64,000 nt of DNA from Sordaria brevicollis (GCA_033439795.1 JAUTDP010000002.1:3410001-3474000), one strand, 5' to 3'. Counted from the stretch's first letter, positions 24,168 to 34,992 are shown. A program made the numbers and translations. Notes: generated from the letters alone by a model not told the origin.

Positions 24168-25235
24168 TCAGGCGGTGAGATCCATCTCGCCATCCATGAC
24201 GGGGGGGTTAGGCGCGTTCTTGCGCGCAGTACTCTCCCAAAACTTGCGGAGGTCCTCGACGGTAGCATCCTTGCGATCGTCGAGGATGCGTGCCGCAGCG
24301 TTGCGAACAGCCTGGACCTCCCTCAATGCAGCCTCGTTCATGCTGGTCAGGCTGCTCACCTTTGCCTGGATCTCCCGGACCTGAGCGGTCAGAAATTCGA
24401 TAATCTTCTGCAATGACGCGTTCTCAGCCTTGGCGTCAATGAGCTCGTCCTGGAGACGGACGGCCCAGGCCTCCACGTCGTCATCCAGACCCTTGGGCTG
24501 GTCTACCTCCATCGATGACTGTAGCAGTGGAGCAGGCGCGATCGGGGCCGGGATGCTGTTGTTCTTGATGGCGTTGAGCTTCTTCTGAAGCTGCTTGGCT
24601 TGTCTGCGCTCCTGGATCTCCTTCTGCAGCTTGGCTTCTTTGAGCTTCTTTTCCAGCTCCAACGCCTGCCTGCGCTCCTGGATCACCTTCAACACCTCGG
24701 CCTCCCTGCGTTGCCTCTCAGGCAGCTCACGAAGCTTCTGGCGACGCCTCTTCTCGGCACGCTGCTGGGTCCTGCTCCGCTTCTTCTCCGGAGCCTCCGG
24801 AGCAGGAGAGCTGCGACCACTCTTGGGTGGAGTGGCGGGCAAATCGTCCAAGGTCATGTAGACGGGACGTTGTTGGAAGGTGAAAGCGCCACCGCTGGTG
24901 TCGGCGCCGAAGCCGAAGTCGACTTGGCCGGCAGGCGTGGCCTTGGCCGGACCATCAGGAGTGGCAGAGCCGAAGCTCAAGAGGTCTCCGGAGGAGGTGC
25001 CGTTGCTGTCGCGACGACCTTTCTCGATCTTCTCGGCAACTTCGTCAATCTGCTGCTTGATGCTTTGCATCTTGAAAGGGTCCACGTTGCCGAAAGGGTT
25101 GTCGATGGTCATCCGACTGGGAGATCTGGACCTGGCGCGCTTCTTGATACTGGGGTCGACAAGGGTATCCTCATTGCCGACGGAGGGACGCTTGAGGCCA
25201 GTGGCCGACATGATGGTCGGGATGTTGGAGGCCAT
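24168..25235 (-). CDS. Coiled-coil protein with N-terminal nuclear-type basic motif
   Basis: Single exon, 355 residues, ATG at 25235. Residues 28-42 (PSIKKRARSRSPSR) look like a nuclear localisation signal with SR-type phosphosites. Residues 45-75 are amphipathic (DPFKMQSIKQQIDEVAEKIE). After a Gly/Ser linker, residues about 160-235 form a highly basic helix with an internal duplication: VIQERRQALELEKKLKEAKL is followed at once by EIQERRQAKQLQKKLNAIK. A second coiled coil (about 265-330, DELIDAKAENASLQKIIEFL) follows. I do not recognise a named family. The combination suggests a nuclear or cytoskeletal structural protein, possibly self-associating. Composition and a clean frame support a real gene. 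A long open frame on the opposite strand (24600-25244) is its shadow. Confidence 0.75.
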   Translation of the reverse strand: MASNIPTIMSATGLKRPSVGNEDTLVDPSIKKRARSRSPSRMTIDNPFGNVDPFKMQSIKQQIDEVAEKIEKGRRDSNGTSSGDLLSFGSATPDGPAKATPAGQVDFGFGADTSGGAFTFQQRPVYMTLDDLPATPPKSGRSSPAPEAPEKKRSRTQQRAEKRRRQKLRELPERQRREAEVLKVIQERRQALELEKKLKEAKLQKEIQERRQAKQLQKKLNAIKNNSIPAPIAPAPLLQSSMEVDQPKGLDDDVEAWAVRLQDELIDAKAENASLQKIIEFLTAQVREIQAKVSSLTSMNEAALREVQAVRNAAARILDDRKDATVEDLRKFWESTARKNAPNPPVMDGEMDLTA

Positions 25236-26335
25236 GGCGAATGAGTGATGGAATATTAAGAGTGTTTAGGGGAGGAGAGTGTCTATATGGAAAGGGAGTC
25301 TGCTGCTGGCGTCGTGCCTCAATGTGGTTGTGTTCGTTTGTGCGGTGATTGGTTGATCTGAGGAAGGGCCAGGTTGTAGTCAAGGCAGCCTCCAGCCTGT
25401 GGTTGAGAATGATTGAGGGTGCTACTCGAGTGGTTGGTCGAAAGCTGTGCACGGAGGTCGTCTCGTTGATTTTTAATGGTCGGTGGTCAACTCCCTGAAG
25501 AATCAGGCTGTGATCAGGGTAGTTGCTGGGGCCTAGAGGTGAATGGGTCGAGTTGTGATGCGAGTGGTGGTCGAGATTCTTGCACCGAGCCGGTCTGGCT
25601 GTTTCTACGCTGCCGATGGTGACCTGATGGTGGACGAGTGAGATTGTGATCCAGGTCGAGGTCGAGGTTAAGATTGCGGTGACGATTAGGCGACGATGGC
25701 AGTCGAGCTAGGATTTGGACGTGCTTGGCTATTGGTGGATAGGTAGTATATCCAAGCAAGAAGGGCACTGTAAGGGGTTGTCACTTCGAGAGTCAGGCTG
25801 AATGAAACGACGCCGTCGTCTTCCAGGTATGGAGTTATCGATGGATTGCTTCAGGTGTCGTTCTTGATGGGAGTTGACCTCAAGTTGTGATCCTGGGGCT
25901 GCGAGCAGAAAAGGAAGATTTTGTGCGGGCAGAAGGTAACTTTTTTGGTGGTCAGAAGCAAAAGGTGCGAGGGGTGCTGCGAGGTCTGATATTTAAAGCA
26001 CCTCGGGGACCCAGCTTCTTTAGGCTTCTAGGAGGGTCACAGGAGGTGAAGGTCTCTGACTGGGATGGAGAGGTTGAGGCTCAGTGAAGTGATGAAAGTG
26101 GGGACGGGAGGCGTGAAGATGAGAGAAGGTTAGAGGCAGGCTGTTTGCCAGATGGGGAGTACAATCGGCAGCAGTAAACGTTTATTTTGCTATTGGTAGC
26201 TGGTGGTTCTACATCATTTCTTCTGGGAGGAAATTCCATTCAACCCTCCAACACCATTGAAGGGTGAATATCAAGTGGATCGTGAGGCTGGTCGCCCTCT
26301 CACCCTTGATGCCCGCCTGCGGACATTGCATCTGC
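25236..26335. promoter_or_regulatory. Upstream region of the coiled-coil gene and 3' flank of the GH7 gene
   Basis: About 1.1 kb between two minus-strand genes. The half nearest 25236 must contain the promoter and leader of the coiled-coil gene; the half nearest 26335 is the GH7 3' flank. No separate gene seen. Confidence 0.4.
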
Positions 26336-27762
26336 TTATGCAGTTGATCCAATGTCGCCCCACTTGATGTTGGAGAAGGTTACTGTCACGTCCGGCGTCT
26401 TCTGGGCAATCTTGTTTGGCTTCCCTTCACCTTCCTGACATGGCCCGTTCTTCCCGGCGTCCAGCCAGGCCATCGAATCCCTTTCGGAGTTCCAGATACT
26501 CAACACCATGACCATACCACGACCCAATGCTTCGCCCATCGTCTTCAGGCCATCTTGCTTCGCATGGTCGTCGAAGTCCCGAGCATTGCAGTATCCCTCC
26601 GTCAACGCTCCCTCGAATTTGCCGCCATTCGGTGTGATATTGACCTTGCTAAGAGCCTTGATATTGGACTCGGAAGTGCTGGGGATGACCCTTCCATCCT
26701 GGATGTAGAACCTTTTGATCTCACTCAGGGCGCCAGTCGTCGAATTATCATCCGTCAAAAAGCGGGTGACAACTGTAAACGGCTTCGCGGTGTCAACCTT
26801 GTGCTCCTCTCCCATTCCATAGAATTCCGGAGCACCAAGCCTGAATGGATTGATCCCACAACCTTTCCTCGCACACACCCCGTTTCCACCCATGTTCTCA
26901 CATTCGTCTTCACCATTACAAACGAAAGGTCCCGTGTGGTTGCAGGGGTGAGAGCTCATGGTCGTGGCGCGTGAATTAGCTTCCCAGATATCCATCTCGT
27001 TGCAGCACACGCCAGAGGAATTAAGGTTTACCTGGGTTGCAGCAAAAGGAGTCAGAGATACATTAGACCATACCAAACGCGCAATCACATGCATTGCTTG
27101 GGACGAGATGAAAACGTGGGAAAGGGTTTCTCGCTTACCACGCCATTGATGAAGTCACTCTTCGGACACTGCGCATCGCAGTACCCCGTCCCGTACCTCG
27201 CGCCCGCCGGGTTCAGCTTACTTCTCCCGCCGGAAAAGTCCATCTCCGACAAGTACAGCGCGCCGTTCATGCCGCACCCGATGTTCGAAGCGTCTACCTG
27301 GAAGCTGATCTCCTGGTTTAGGAGTCTGATCGGCTCGTAGTTTTCCTTGTCTTCGGCGAGCAGGTACACCCGCGGACTGACACCCCTGTGCTCCTTCCCG
27401 TCAAAGATATAGTTCCGCAGCGTCACGGCCGTGTCGCTTGCCAGCACGCCCAAGCTGCCGTATTCGACGCCTTCGAGGATGCAGTTCTTGGCGCAGGTGG
27501 CTTCGTCCGGGCAGAGCGTCTTGTTGGCGGCGGAGCATTCGATGATCTCGCCTTCGGTGTTGTGGAAGGATCGGTGCCGGGCGTCAGAGACGAGGTAGGT
27601 CTGCTGGGTTTTGCAGCCGCCGTCTTTGGTACATTTCTGGGTGCGGAAGCGGGGGTGGACTTCGGGGATGGCGGTGCCGATTTGTTGGGCTGTTGCTGTC
27701 GAGGAAAAGAGGGAGAGGAGGGAGGTTGAGAGCAGCAGGCTGCTCAGTTTTCGCGAGATCAT
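26336..27762 (-). CDS. Secreted GH7 endo-beta-1,4-glucanase, no CBM
   Basis: Minus-strand exons 27762-27139 and 27031-26336, phase-0 intron GTAAGC..CAG (107 bp), 439 residues. A signal peptide (MISRKLSSLLLSTSLLSLFS..ATA, about 25 residues) is followed by QQIGTAIPEVHPRFRTQKCT, the usual mature start of family 7. The catalytic motif is CCNEMDIWEANS: E220 nucleophile, D222 assisting, E225 acid/base. Cysteines are abundant, as expected for a disulphide-rich secreted enzyme. The chain ends at SNIKWGDIGSTA, the normal end of an endoglucanase I-type catalytic domain, so there is no linker or CBM1. The GTCC-less, EG1-like loops and TLCPDEATCAKNC block favour endoglucanase over cellobiohydrolase. It hydrolyses cellulose outside the cell. 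In Neurospora such genes are induced by cellulose (CLR-1/CLR-2) and repressed by CRE-1; possible CRE-1 sites lie upstream at 27946-27951 (GTGGGG) and 28213-28218 (CCCCAC). Confidence 0.9.
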
Positions 27763-29297
27763 GGTTACGAGTGCTTCGTCTAGAAAGCTATGGCGGCGCA
27801 GGAATTTGGCGATAGTGACGAAATGATCGAGTAAGCAGCCGATGAGTACGTCGCCCACACTCGGGTACTGAAGGGGGTAGGGTTCCTTGGGCAGGGAACA
27901 AAGGAGCTCAATCAGGTACGTCGGCGCTTGTCTTTTTCTACTCTCGTGGGGGACAGAGAAGGTCTTTGTACCCGAGTGTCCTTCGTGTCGTCAAGGACTA
28001 GTAAGGGTTGCGAGAAAGCTCGTGATCAATAATCACCCCTCGGACTCTTCTTTCTCTCCTGTTCGAATTTTGCGAAGGCCAAGGCTAACACGCACACATC
28101 CGGTGATTCATATATAGGAAATAGGGACTTGAATCTCAGGGTCCATGATACATTCTCCGCCGACGCCGGCCTCGTCTTTGTCGCTTAGGATAAGTGAAAC
28201 AAGAAAGCCGACCCCCACGAGCATCTCACAAGCACCAGAGGCATGTTTCGACTTTATGACACATCGGAGACAGAAAGGAAGGGTAGATGCAAGTTTGACA
28301 CGATACCAAGCCAATGCTGGAATGTACCCTGCAGCTTCCTAGCTTCATCAGCGACGGGAACGACGGAACAAGACCCAGCCATGTGGATGTTTGCGCCTTC
28401 GACGGGATGGGAGCCGGCACTGGGCAATCTGATGGCATCGTACAACCGGGGCTCTATTCGGCCCAAGAAGAAGAAAAAGACAAGGTCACCGCCTTTCCTA
28501 TTTTTTCAGGCACATTCTTCGTCGTCTACAGGTATCTACGAGTTTCAGGTCATTGGCATGGAAGCTGGTCTAGATCCCGGGCATCAGATACCCCTGGGCC
28601 CTGGCCCAGAGTCCTTCATAACAGGTATGTATCCGGCTGGGAGTCCTGATCATTTCTTTTCACTCGCTGGTCCCAGAAATATATGAGCGCCTATCTAATC
28701 GATCAGAAGACAGGAACAAGGGAAGTAGCGAAGGGTACCTGCTTATACGCACGCATGGGTACCAGATCCGTCAATCTCGTGTGTACAACGGCAAACACCT
28801 GTCCAAATATGGACAAACAAAATCCCGGGCACACCAGGCCCGTTTCCTTAACCAGCATACTGAGACGCTCCCTTACATTCCATGTCATTGAGACACCTGT
28901 TACGACAAGGTTAGGAATGTCAAGATCATCACGTACGAACCATGTCACGGCAATATTGCCCAGATCCGGAGTTGCCGGTTATTTCAGGAGGACCAGACGC
29001 CTGTGGCACATGGGACCAGAGACCATTAACTCCCTCGGCATCTTGGTCTTATATACTCTTTGGCGCCTCCCGACCTCTGCTTGCTCGCAATACCTTTGTA
29101 TTCCAACAAGCGCTCTGAGCAAGCCATCAACCCGTTCACAAAAATGGGCGCCGAATGCACCTAATAACCTTCTATTCTCAACAACCCCTTCGAGCCCCGC
29201 ATGTTAACCAATCCAGCGAGTTCTGCATGCTACATTGGGCGACAAATGAGGTTCTTCCTAAACTCTCTACCAGAACTATGTGGGAAGCCAAGACCCT
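27763..29297. promoter_or_regulatory. GH7 upstream region and gene-free stretch
   Basis: About 1.5 kb. The first several hundred bases must contain the GH7 promoter; GTGGGG at 27946-27951 and CCCCAC at 28213-28218 fit the CRE-1 consensus SYGGRG, but such short sites are common by chance. Open frames at 28243-29207 overlap in conflicting frames and are not supported. Confidence 0.4.
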
Positions 29298-30034
29298 TCA
29301 ACTCAACACCGTCTTATCCTGCTCTGGGTCGTCCTTTGAATCATCCTTTAAGTCGTCCTCTGGGAAGGCACCGGGGCAGTGTGGAAGAAGCTTGACCGTG
29401 TGCAGTTTCTGAACACTCATATTGAGTTCGATAACCTTGGTGTAGATCGAAGTGTCGCTGCACACACCAGATTGGGTTCCAAGATTCTGATCGACAGAAA
29501 TTGTTAGCTTCGTGTTTGATGCTTCACAGACAGCTTCACCAATCCTCTATTACAGTCGAGTACTTGCATCGGAGTTGTTCTCGCTCAGGGCTTCCTTAGC
29601 CACTTCCGTGTCAGAGGGCTGCTTCCCTTGTGGAATGGAAGATGTGGCTTCCTTGAGTTGCTCCTGAACTGTAGTAATAGTCAGTGCCTATTACTTCTGG
29701 ACAAGGCCTCATGTCACCTTTGGCTCTTACCAGCTGTGCAGTTCTCTAGGACCTTTTTCAGCTTCTCGGAAAGCTTCTCCTTGGCAATGGCGTTGGCCTC
29801 GATGAATGCATAACCACCGCCGGTACAGTTCTCGTTATATCAGGCCTCAAAAGCTTCATGGAATGCCGGCATTTTCGCCGGGGAGGTGGCTGGATCACAT
29901 TGAGCTCCATTCTCTACGGCGCTAGCTAAAGACCCAGTACGGTGGAGGTAGTGTCCCGAGTTTTCAAGTTTCGTTTTGGTGCTTTTGATGCTTTGGCGGG
30001 CAGCTTCACACCGAAGCTTAAAAGGGAGCTCCAT
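29298..30034 (-). pseudogene. Probable broken gene, three exon-like pieces
   Basis: Reading the minus strand, piece 1 (30034-29731) starts MELPFKLRCEAARQSIKSTK and runs in one frame to a splice donor GTAAGA, but an in-frame TGA at 29842-29840 interrupts it; coding-like sequence continues on both sides (..KMPAFHEAFEA / YNENCTGGGYAFIEANAIAK). Piece 2 (29668-29564, after TACTACAG) reads VQEQLKEATSSIPQGKQPSD. Piece 3 (29486-29298, after GATCAG) reads NLGTQSGVCSDTSIYTKVIE and ends KDDSKDDPEQDKTVLS then TGA. The donor at 29563 leaves phase 1 while piece 3 needs phase 0, a second defect. Charged, helical composition with four cysteines; no known family. Either a pseudogene or a gene with two sequencing errors. 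Confidence 0.55.
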
Positions 30035-30948
30035 GCTCTCAGAAAGTGAGTCGAGGATGGAAAATGGAAGGAAGATTGCTTGGCCGGTAAGATCTGTGTG
30101 CAAGCGTGGTAAGTCAAGGGAAGTGGAAGGAACAAGAAGTTGGTAAATTTTGCATCAGATGGTGAGACATTATCGCTTTTAAACACCATATCAGGGTGTC
30201 GCCAGCAAAGGAGATTGATATCAACGATGTGAGTCTGTGCCGGTTTGTTGGTGTTAGTGGGTGGTAGCGCTTGCTTGAAAGAAGTTGAAGAACTTGGCCG
30301 GTCAAAACCAATGAGCTCTTACAACAGCTCCATCTGGTCAACCAAGCTTGTCGTGGGATCGTTCATGTTATTGCGGCAAGGCGCTTTGCTCAATCCCATT
30401 GTATTCAACGTATACGGCGTCTGGGGAACGACCAACAACACCTTCCATTGTTCAATACGCGGCATTGTTCATTCTGGTGGCGCTAAGGGAACCTGTCGGG
30501 TTGTTCGGCGAATCTTCCGGTTGAATGAATGAAGCAACCATTGGGTCAAAGAGAAAGTGATAAGGCGTCAAGACCGGAGAGCTTTCGAACCATGGGCCCC
30601 AGTCCCCGTCGAGTCGCGGAATTGCATGTCTGTCTTCGAGGGTGCGCACCTGTTCACATTGCGCTTTCCATGTTGTTTGTGATTCAACTGCCGATTTCTC
30701 GTGAACTGTTTCTCGAACAATTTGACAGTCCCGAGAAGAACGATGAACTCTGAAAAGGCTGAACAACTCAAACTTGACGATGGAAATCAATTATATAAGG
30801 ATCCTCCGGGGATCCAAATCATCTATCCCAATTTCGTCGTCAACAGCCGGATAAACACCCAATCACGCTACAACAAGCACTTATTTTCATCAGACTCATA
30901 TCCACAGCGCCCAAGCACAGGCTTCCGAAAACAACAACAGCTCTCACC
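30035..30948. other. Intergenic, no gene seen
   Basis: About 0.9 kb. A TATATAA lies at about 30793, some 155 bp before the ATG at 30949, and the sequence between is rich in CA and AAC, as in a fungal leader. Confidence 0.4.
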
Positions 30949-31209
30949 ATGGCACCCAACCTTACCGAATTCTACGAGCAGGACATCAAGGCGTGGGCCC
31001 AAGACAGCAACCCGCAAATCGCAGCGATCGGCAAACTGGGGCAGATGATGCTCTGGGATATCTGGCACAAGAGAACGTCTCGTTCCATCCTCGTCGAGCT
31101 GATTCGCAGAAGAATTTACGATGCGATCAAGATCATCGGCTATGGCTGGGAAATAAGCACTGTGGAGTGGAGAGCAGAACTCGAGATGGCGCTTGCAGGT
31201 TATCCATGA
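30949..31209 (+). CDS. Small uncharacterised protein (86 aa)
   Basis: ATG in the strong context CTCACCATGG, single exon, 86 residues, starting MAPNLTEFYEQDIKAWAQDS. The chain is helical with an amphipathic pattern and many Trp (WHKRTSRSILVELIRRRIYD, GWEISTVEWRAELEMAL). No signal peptide or membrane segment. An upstream TATATAA and a CA-rich leader fit a transcribed gene. No family recognised. Lying in the accessory-looking stretch, it may be lineage-specific. Confidence 0.6.
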   Translation: MAPNLTEFYEQDIKAWAQDSNPQIAAIGKLGQMMLWDIWHKRTSRSILVELIRRRIYDAIKIIGYGWEISTVEWRAELEMALAGYP

Positions 31210-31324
31210 TTACCTCTAGTAGGTAGGTACATATGAGTTTCTTGAAGAGCTGACTAAGGTGTTAGGGATCAGGTAGATTGCACGTTTGGGACAGTTTAGA
31301 AAATTACGAAAATACAAAAAAAAG

Positions 31325-31357
<33 letters not shown>

Positions 31358-31961
31358 AGGTACTATTGTCGAGCCACTGAATGTTACTTTCGTTGATGGT
31401 GACCCTTCTTTCCAGCTGTAGTTGGCGATGTGTATGGTCCCCACTCTCAGAAGACTTACGGCCAGGACACTCGTAAGGAAATGACTATGCGCGACCGAAG
31501 TTAATGTGAAACTTTAATGAACGGGTCGGTAGATCAAGTGATGCGCGATTCTAGCAATTTTGTTCTAGAAACAGGTGTGGTATGGCTGGTCGAACAAGAA
31601 TGTCGAAGAACCACCATGAGCAACGGTCCTCCAATCATGGAGGCACCCTTAGCAATAGAAGTTAGAACGGCCATCAATGTCCCATCAACGCTCATACTGT
31701 TGGTTTCATATTCGATTGGTCTTCTTCCCAGGAGTAGTTTAGCAGTAGCATTGTTCAGATCGCTGAAAACAATGGCCATGGTCAGCACCCTGAGACCTAG
31801 CTCGCAATGACGCGACGAGCAAGATGATCGCTCGGTGTTGACGAGGTACCTTGAAGCATATAAGACATAGTGAAAGAACAATGCTCTCCCAAATACATGT
31901 ACAGCACATGCTCTCTCATTCCGCACGACAATCACAAAAAGTTCCTACCCCATAGACCAAG
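31210..31961. other. Intergenic with a homopolymer palindrome
   Basis: About 750 bp without a supported gene. It contains the A8-G-T17-A15 tract at 31316-31356. A minus-strand open frame at 31534-31935 does not begin with a good start and is not supported. Confidence 0.4.
31316..31356. repeat. A8-G-T17-A15 self-complementary homopolymer tract
   Basis: Eight A, one G, seventeen T, then fifteen A in a row, about 107 bp past the stop of the 86-aa gene. T17 can pair with A15 as a tight hairpin or act as a poly(dA:dT) nucleosome-excluding tract. Length is likely unstable and prone to sequencing error. Confidence 0.9.
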
Positions 31962-32198
31962 ATGCCCGCCGACGCAGCTACCAAGCTTCTTGCTCAAGAA
32001 AAGTTGAGAGATCTCGAGCGCCTGCGAGATGTCGCTAGCACAAAGGCTCCTGGAAGATCCTCCGAGCTAGATGACTTAGTTACGACACTGAGAAATGCCA
32101 TCGCGACGGCTAGTGATACCTTGCAGGAGAACGTATCAGCATGCGAGCGAGCTTTGCAGAGATGGGCTACGTATAGGGATTATCCACAGGGGCGTTAG
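31962..32198 (+). CDS. Small helical uncharacterised protein (78 aa)
   Basis: ATG at 31962 after CATAGACCAAG, single exon, 78 residues, starting MPADAATKLLAQEKLRDLER. Almost the whole chain should be one or two amphipathic helices (DLERLRDVASTK, ELDDLVTTLRNAIATASDTL, ACERALQRW). No signal or membrane segment. Codon usage is even and the product is protein-like, but with no homology evidence the call rests on the ORF alone. Confidence 0.5.
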   Translation: MPADAATKLLAQEKLRDLERLRDVASTKAPGRSSELDDLVTTLRNAIATASDTLQENVSACERALQRWATYRDYPQGR

Positions 32199-32468
32199 TA
32201 AGGATAAGTTGCACGGAAACAGCTTGTCGTATGGGAAGATTTGACGACCATTGAGGAAGGGGGAAATCAGGTTGCGTAACAGTCAGAGTGGGAATAGAAA
32301 GATGCCAGATTTTACTTCTCATAAGATAGTGTTCCATGTAGATGCAGTGCTCTGCTTATGCCACCCGTCCTCATGTCCACAAGATCCGAAACAACATGAC
32401 CCATCCAACTGTTCATCAGCGTACCCCTAGAGCCATGCCTCGGAAGATGATTCGAGCTAGCCCACCTT

Positions 32469-33179
32469 CTAATCAACCTCCGTACCCTCCTCCTCCTTCC
32501 TCCAAATCTCCTGAACCTTCGCCCTCTCCTCCTTCAGCAACTCATCCACCATCTTAACAGCACTATCCCCCCACCTCGCAGCCCTAGCCTTTATCATCTT
32601 TGCAGAAAGCCTGGTCGAAGGCGTAATGGGCGTCGGCCCCGCAACCTCGTCCCTGAGTTTCTCCAGCATGCTGACAAGCAACACAATCTCCTCGGGCTTG
32701 ACAATCTCGTGCATGTCTTCTGTCAACTCCATCACAAATCTCCTTCTTCCTTCTGTTCCATTTCCGTAATCGAACTCGCATTTCAGCTCCTTGGCCTCCT
32801 GCGGTAGTAATGGCTCTGTTTCGGTAGCGTCGTCTTCTTCTGTGGCAAAGGGATCTTCAATGACGACGAAGCCTTCTTTCTCGGCTTCGGCGCGGCAGTC
32901 GTCGCAAAGGGATGGAGACTTGAGATTGTCTGCCGTAATTGTGATTTCGTTCGCAGTAGTGGTTCTGGGGAGGAGAAGTCGGTTGAGGAGCGGACCGCAG
33001 AAAGGAAGAGTCCAGGTTGGCGCCACTTGCATGGGTTGCTTCTCGTTCTCTACCTCCTTTGTGTAGGAATTATCTGTTTGGGTTGTCTCGATAGACTTCC
33101 TCTCGGTTGTGTCGGTCGTCTCTTTGGGAAAGGGTCTTGCCCCGAAGAGCTTCCGGAGGTGGGCGAAGATGGAGAACAT
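32469..33179 (-). CDS. Uncharacterised acidic protein (236 aa)
   Basis: Minus strand, single exon, ATG at 33179, starting MFSIFAHLRKLFGARPFPKE. A central segment carries a Cys pair (SLCDDCRAEAEKEG) after a Pro/Leu-rich stretch (WTLPFCGPLLNRLLLP). The acidic middle (DPFATEEDDATETEPLLPQE) is followed by FDYGNGTEGRRRFVMELTED and a helical C-terminus (KMIKARAARWGDSAVKMVDE, KVQEIWRKEEEG). No signal peptide. No family recognised; the clean frame and charged, protein-like composition support a real gene. Confidence 0.6.
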   Translation of the reverse strand: MFSIFAHLRKLFGARPFPKETTDTTERKSIETTQTDNSYTKEVENEKQPMQVAPTWTLPFCGPLLNRLLLPRTTTANEITITADNLKSPSLCDDCRAEAEKEGFVVIEDPFATEEDDATETEPLLPQEAKELKCEFDYGNGTEGRRRFVMELTEDMHEIVKPEEIVLLVSMLEKLRDEVAGPTPITPSTRLSAKMIKARAARWGDSAVKMVDELLKEERAKVQEIWRKEEEGTEVD

Positions 33180-34242
33180 CTTCGACTGGAGGGAGAATTT
33201 GTTTCAACTATGGGTGCTTTGGTGTCGGAGGATCTCAGATATCTTCTCTTTTCCTGTCTACGTCAGACATGCGTACTCGGAAGCATGGCAGCGGAGGTGG
33301 ACGAGAAAGCCATATATCCATCAATCGCCTCCTGTTTTCCTCGCTAATCGCCAAGTCGATACATTTCCGCCATAATCAAATGGGCGGCTACATTTCCGAC
33401 TGATGGGGTTGACAAGTTGACGCTTTGATATTTCCATTGTCCTGGCTTTGTCCCCCGCGGGGTATGCAAAAGGGATGCCGGTGCTTGTTGGATCCCGCAT
33501 GCCGCATTTGGCCCCAACACGCAAGCACGGCCGGCATGTTGGGACTCGGGCGGCAACATCAAACAAGGCAAGTCCTCAAAGTTGAAACGAAAGACAGGAG
33601 CCATAGAAAAACTCGCAGAAAGCGTTTTGCATCACGAGTGGCATCATTGGTTGGTGAGACCCTTGCAGCGGATGATTTCCGCACCAACTCACAGCCGCCC
33701 AGTCCATAGATTATCAGCAAAACCGTTGATTCATACCTCCACGCTTCGAGGTTTTATTTTATCCTTGTTTCTTCCAAGTACCGGCTTCCTACTATGGCCG
33801 GTCTTAAACAATCTGCAGACTGAACGAGTTCATCCAACAGCGGTGTTGGCCCACGCCGTTGATTTCTACCACATTTGACTGAGTCTCATCCCCACTTACA
33901 AATTTCTGCCGATTATAGTAACTTACAAATGACCTGTAATAGGTAAAAGATGTGGAATGTTAATGGAAAAGCTTTCTCATTGTTCAGGTTGTTCTGTGCT
34001 ACGTCTATTATGAGAGACCAGGTCCTTTTTCCCTTCGGGGGCGGGCTCGTTACTCGACCTCCACCTCGCCCGCATTGAAAATATCTTGAACCATATACCA
34101 ACTCTCCTATACCAAGCATTCGCTCCCTTGGCCTATTTCCATAGACGGGCTAAGCCATTTCCAAGATCACTGAATTGGCTTTAACACCGCGTGCACTATT
34201 CCCCTTCCCCAAAGCCGCCGACACCCCAGACTCGTCCACCAA
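33180..34242. other. Intergenic, no gene seen
   Basis: About 1.06 kb between two minus-strand genes. Small open frames on both strands around 33300-33900 conflict with each other. It must contain the promoter of the 236-aa gene next to 33180. Confidence 0.4.
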
Positions 34243-34992
34243 CTATCCTACGCTTGGCTCGGGTTTTGCTTGCATACATAAGCTCCCACTGTCTGGAAGA
34301 AACCCAGCAGGATCTTCTCTCTTTTTGCCATACGTCCGTCCCAACCAAGACGTACCACTGGCATTTTCGGCCCGTGGTCGTGGCCGAAAGAGCTTCAACA
34401 GTTTTCTCCATCCCTTCTTCTCTCCTGTTTCCCCAGCTTTATCCACAGACTCTCCACTGGTGATACCAGCCTCTGGTTTCGTAGCAAAACTCTCACGTTG
34501 CTCCCGCGCAATTGCTTCGATTTTCTCAATTTGCTTATCCAAAACTGACCCAAGTGCCACGGTTATCTTGTGTGAGTCTTTCAGACTTTTCATCAGCTGT
34601 TCCTCTATCGCCAACCTCTCTGGGTCAAGAGGTTCACCTCCCGCCTCGGACTTGGCAGGGGATGCGTGGGTTGGTGTCGAACACGGCGTATCAAAGTCAT
34701 CGTCGAGGAGACCCCAGATATCAACTGTAAATCTTGCAGCTTTCCGCTGGCCCTTCGTCGTACGTACTGGTGACGAAGCATGAGTTTCCGAACACGGCCC
34801 TGTTGTTGATTCAATGGGCAAGTCCAACGATGATTGTTGAACTGTCTGACTCGGCTCCGTTTGCGCCTCTGATGGCTTCGGGGCTTCGAGGACGGCTGTC
34901 GTGGGTTCTTTCTGAACAGCTTCATCCACCTGAGATGGAACTTCCGGGGTTTTGGTAATGGTGCCCTGTTCGATTCGAAGGCTTGGTGTCAT
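34243..34992 (-). CDS. Uncharacterised protein with basic C-terminus (249 aa)
   Basis: Minus strand, single exon, ATG at 34992, starting MTPSLRIEQGTITKTPEVPS. The first 85 residues are Ser/Thr/Glu/Pro-rich and probably disordered. Residues 85-100 (GQRKAARFTVDIWGLLDDDF) look like a short folded or binding motif. A helix follows (EEQLMKSLKDSHKITVALGS, DKQIEKIEAIAREQRE), and then a basic patch (EKKGWRKLLKLFRPRPRAEN). No membrane segment or signal. Family unknown. The gene lies in the accessory-looking stretch. Confidence 0.6.
   Translation of the reverse strand: MTPSLRIEQGTITKTPEVPSQVDEAVQKEPTTAVLEAPKPSEAQTEPSQTVQQSSLDLPIESTTGPCSETHASSPVRTTKGQRKAARFTVDIWGLLDDDFDTPCSTPTHASPAKSEAGGEPLDPERLAIEEQLMKSLKDSHKITVALGSVLDKQIEKIEAIAREQRESFATKPEAGITSGESVDKAGETGEKKGWRKLLKLFRPRPRAENASGTSWLGRTYGKKREDPAGFLPDSGSLCMQAKPEPSVG

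Noticed and set aside
24600..25244. 214-residue plus-strand frame over the coiled-coil gene
   Set aside because: Antisense shadow of a Lys/Glu/Arg-rich coding sequence.
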